Part shown: positions 62,327 through 64,000 of the stretch, in pieces | How positions within the stretch are numbered: the first letter of the stretch is position 1 | How the letters are laid out: each line of letters starts with the position of its first letter | Assembly (NCBI GenBank): GCA_037189845.1 | Contig: JBBCIS010000006.1 | Coordinates: 83,909-147,908 of the forward strand | Length of the DNA stretch: 64,000 bases | Source: JAMLHH01 sp037189845 | GTDB taxonomy: Bacteria > Bacteroidota > Bacteroidia > Chitinophagales > JADIYW01 | Direction of reading: 5' to 3' | Position numbers and translations under genes: made by a program | The notes under the pieces: generated by a model | Told to the model about the DNA's origin: nothing | Seen by the model: the letters and a program-made list of their open reading frames with translations, nothing else | The model's database searches: none

Positions 62327-64000
62327 ATGAAATACTTTAAGACTTTATTGTTGTTGATGTTTTGTCATGTTTGTTACGGACAGTCAGATACCTGTCTTAC
62401 GGAACCTTTGGATTCTGCTTTGTTTTTTTCTCAGCCGTGGATTGGCAATAATCATATACTACTGAACGAGCTGGACAGCATTGAAAATATCATGAGGAGC
62501 GGAGATGCGATTGCCCGGATGGATGTGAGCGTAATAGGTGGTGTCAATCCTCATATGTATCAGATTCCCGTGGTAGTGAAAAACTTCTATGACCTAAGCA
62601 ATCCAAAAATTCCGGATGCTGAGATTGAGAGATACCTGAATTATGTCAATAAGCTGTATCAGCACAACGGACTATATATCCGCTTATATTTAAGGAATAT
62701 CATAAATGTATTGGATTCAGATAAAAACGATATAGGAGGTGATATAGAAGCTAATAAGGTGATGAAGCATGAATATCAGGATAACATCCTGAATATTGCA
62801 TTCGTTAGAAAGTTTGACGGGGCATCTGGTATAGCTCATAAGCCGCAGGATCCTTTGCTGAAAAAATATACTTGTGTAGTGAAATCTCTTTATCCAGAAA
62901 TACTTTGGGACAATGCCAATTCACTGGCTCATGAGGTAGGACATTGTCTGGGTCTGGTACATACACATGATGAAGGCAATTTTATAAAAGATAAATGTAA
63001 ACAGGAACCGGTATCCCGTACTCAAAAAGCTCCGGTGACATGTCTGAACATATTACATATCGGAAAACCATTGTGCGAATACCGGGGTGACGGACTATGT
63101 GATACAGATGGAGATCCTGATTTAAGTTCTATTTCTAGTCATTATAGCTGCAATGATTACGATTATTTATCTATGCCAATACCTCCTTTGAAATATGATG
63201 CATGGGGTAATGCGTGGCTGCAGGCACCAAGAGATAATGCGCTCAGAAATCTGATGAGTTACAATAAAGGAAAACATAACTGTCGTAGAGAGTTGACGCC
63301 CATGCAAAAAGCGGTCATGTACAAAGGAACTAAGAACCACGGCCCGGCATTTAACCAAAGTAATGAGCCGTATTTTTATACCAATGCAGATGTAGATGTT
63401 TTTGAAAATGATAATTACTGGAAGACCGACAATGGTAACAATGATAATTTTAATTACAGTTATTATCACAACTCCTTTGAATCAGACTTCAATGGAAATA
63501 ACAGAATTGATCTCAATACACAGCAATATCATACTTTCCATCTGTTGCCTAACAATGATGGCAGCTATTACGCAGGCGATATAGACTGGATTTATTTTCA
63601 AAACAATACCGGAGGAACTAAGAGTTTCATCATTCAAACATTGGTAGTGGATGGTGGGTTTGTACCGGATACAAAAATCACACTTTATAATGTTAATGCT
63701 ACTACGGGTGCTTTAGGTTCACAAATAGCAACACATGATGACAACAGTTCTTCCGATAAATTCTCCAAACTTACCAGAAACTTAGCTGTCGGCTATTATG
63801 CAGTGAAAATCGAAAACAAAATCACGAATGTTTCTCAGGATGGCAGCAAAGGGCATTATTATATCCGGGTAGATGCGTGCTATGATAAAACGCAGACCAA
63901 GGTTACAGGAGCCAATTCTATCTGTGGTTCATCGCAAACATACACTGTATCTAATATACCCGCGGGAGCGACGGTGACCTGGTTCCATCCGGGTGTAGAC
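62327..64000 (+). CDS. Secreted M43-type zinc metalloprotease, cut by window end
   Basis: The frame is open from ATG at 62327 (an ATG at 62324 is also possible; the remnant copy supports 62327) to the window end, 558 codons. A signal peptide (MKYFKTLLLLMFCHVCYGQ) comes first. The catalytic zinc motif is HEVGHCLGLVH near residue 207. The M43 signature GDGLCDTDGDP follows, and the Met-turn is in NLMSY. After the protease domain (to about residue 330) comes a beta-sandwich of the same kind as the repeats in the giant protein. An Ig-like start (GANSICGSSQTYTV) is cut by the end. The complete protein probably ends in a T9SS sorting domain. It belongs to the pappalysin/cytophagalysin family. Confidence 0.93.
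   Translation, partial: MKYFKTLLLLMFCHVCYGQSDTCLTEPLDSALFFSQPWIGNNHILLNELDSIENIMRSGDAIARMDVSVIGGVNPHMYQIPVVVKNFYDLSNPKIPDAEIERYLNYVNKLYQHNGLYIRLYLRNIINVLDSDKNDIGGDIEANKVMKHEYQDNILNIAFVRKFDGASGIAHKPQDPLLKKYTCVVKSLYPEILWDNANSLAHEVGHCLGLVHTHDEGNFIKDKCKQEPVSRTQKAPVTCLNILHIGKPLCEYRGDGLCDTDGDPDLSSISSHYSCNDYDYLSMPIPPLKYDAWGNAWLQAPRDNALRNLMSYNKGKHNCRRELTPMQKAVMYKGTKNHGPAFNQSNEPYFYTNADVDVFENDNYWKTDNGNNDNFNYSYYHNSFESDFNGNNRIDLNTQQYHTFHLLPNNDGSYYAGDIDWIYFQNNTGGTKSFIIQTLVVDGGFVPDTKITLYNVNATTGALGSQIATHDDNSSSDKFSKLTRNLAVGYYAVKIENKITNVSQDGSKGHYYIRVDACYDKTQTKVTGANSICGSSQTYTVSNIPAGATVTWFHPGVD

Larger units (their letters stand above)
60840..62515 (+). repeat. Tandem duplication of promoter, lipoprotein and protease start
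   Basis: Copy A runs from about 60840 to 61672 and copy B from about 61688 to 62515. The offset is 846 bp in the promoter region and 842 bp at both gene starts. A nearly identical stretch of about 40 bp around TTTGTATTTAATATTTTATG lies before both promoters, and both lipoproteins start MKTKK. Copy A stops inside the protease gene; copy B continues into the full-length gene. Confidence 0.85.

Noticed and set aside
1..64000. Mobile elements, CRISPR arrays, tRNA or rRNA genes
   Set aside because: I looked for transposase or integrase motifs, regularly spaced short repeats and cloverleaf-like segments and saw none. The repeat structure in 42870-50700 is protein-coding.

Overview
The window is an AT-rich chromosomal stretch from a member of the Bacteroidota. 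The evidence is a 3113-residue secreted protein ending in a type IX secretion sorting domain, M43-type secreted metalloprotease genes, LamG/HYR/OmpA cell-envelope proteins, start sites without clear Shine-Dalgarno sequences, and two promoter-like sites of the Bacteroidota TTTTG-N19-TAnnTT type. The family cannot be fixed from the sequence alone. I saw no rRNA, tRNA, CRISPR array, insertion sequence or phage gene.

Positions 1-37460 form one large surface-glycan locus. The left end (1-7257) holds three cobalamin-binding radical SAM proteins (the first truncated by the window edge) and two divergent polytopic membrane proteins. Next comes a minus-strand set of a GT2 glycosyltransferase, a Gfo/Idh/MocA oxidoreductase and an FAD oxidoreductase (7281-9978). 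A plus-strand sugar-modification operon follows (10418-17049): DegT-type aminotransferase, Gfo/Idh/MocA oxidoreductase, GT2, carbon-nitrogen hydrolase, PP-loop N-acetyl sugar amidotransferase and NodU/CmcH-type carbamoyltransferase. A membrane-anchored SGNH hydrolase and a polyprenyl-phosphate GT2 lie downstream.

The most unusual part is 20689-34619. A Wzm/Wzt-type ABC exporter is separated by six PhyH-family (phytanoyl-CoA dioxygenase-like, Fe(II)/2-oxoglutarate) genes and one methyltransferase. Four more PhyH genes follow, two of them in an operon with a UbiA-type prenyltransferase and a DXD (GT32-like) glycosyltransferase. In all there are ten divergent PhyH paralogs in about 11 kb. Eight keep the HxD...H metal triad. 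One has HxG, the substitution used by Fe/2OG halogenases, and one has HxN. The likely overall job is synthesis, decoration (hydroxylation, methylation, carbamoylation, amidation, perhaps halogenation) and export of an elaborate surface glycan or glycolipid. That is inference.

Positions 37607-42380 carry a secreted thioredoxin-fold protein without cysteines, two vitamin-K-dependent gamma-carboxylase/HTTM membrane proteins and a small secreted protein. These lead into the giant repeat protein (42405-51746), which is closed by a strong terminator. A tightly overlapping minus-strand operon of four envelope proteins (52130-57581) comes next. Then a TolC plus membrane-fusion-protein pair without a pump gene (57929-60661) ends in its own terminator. 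At the right edge there is a tandem duplication of a lipoprotein plus M43 protease unit; the first protease copy is a frameshifted remnant and the second runs off the window.
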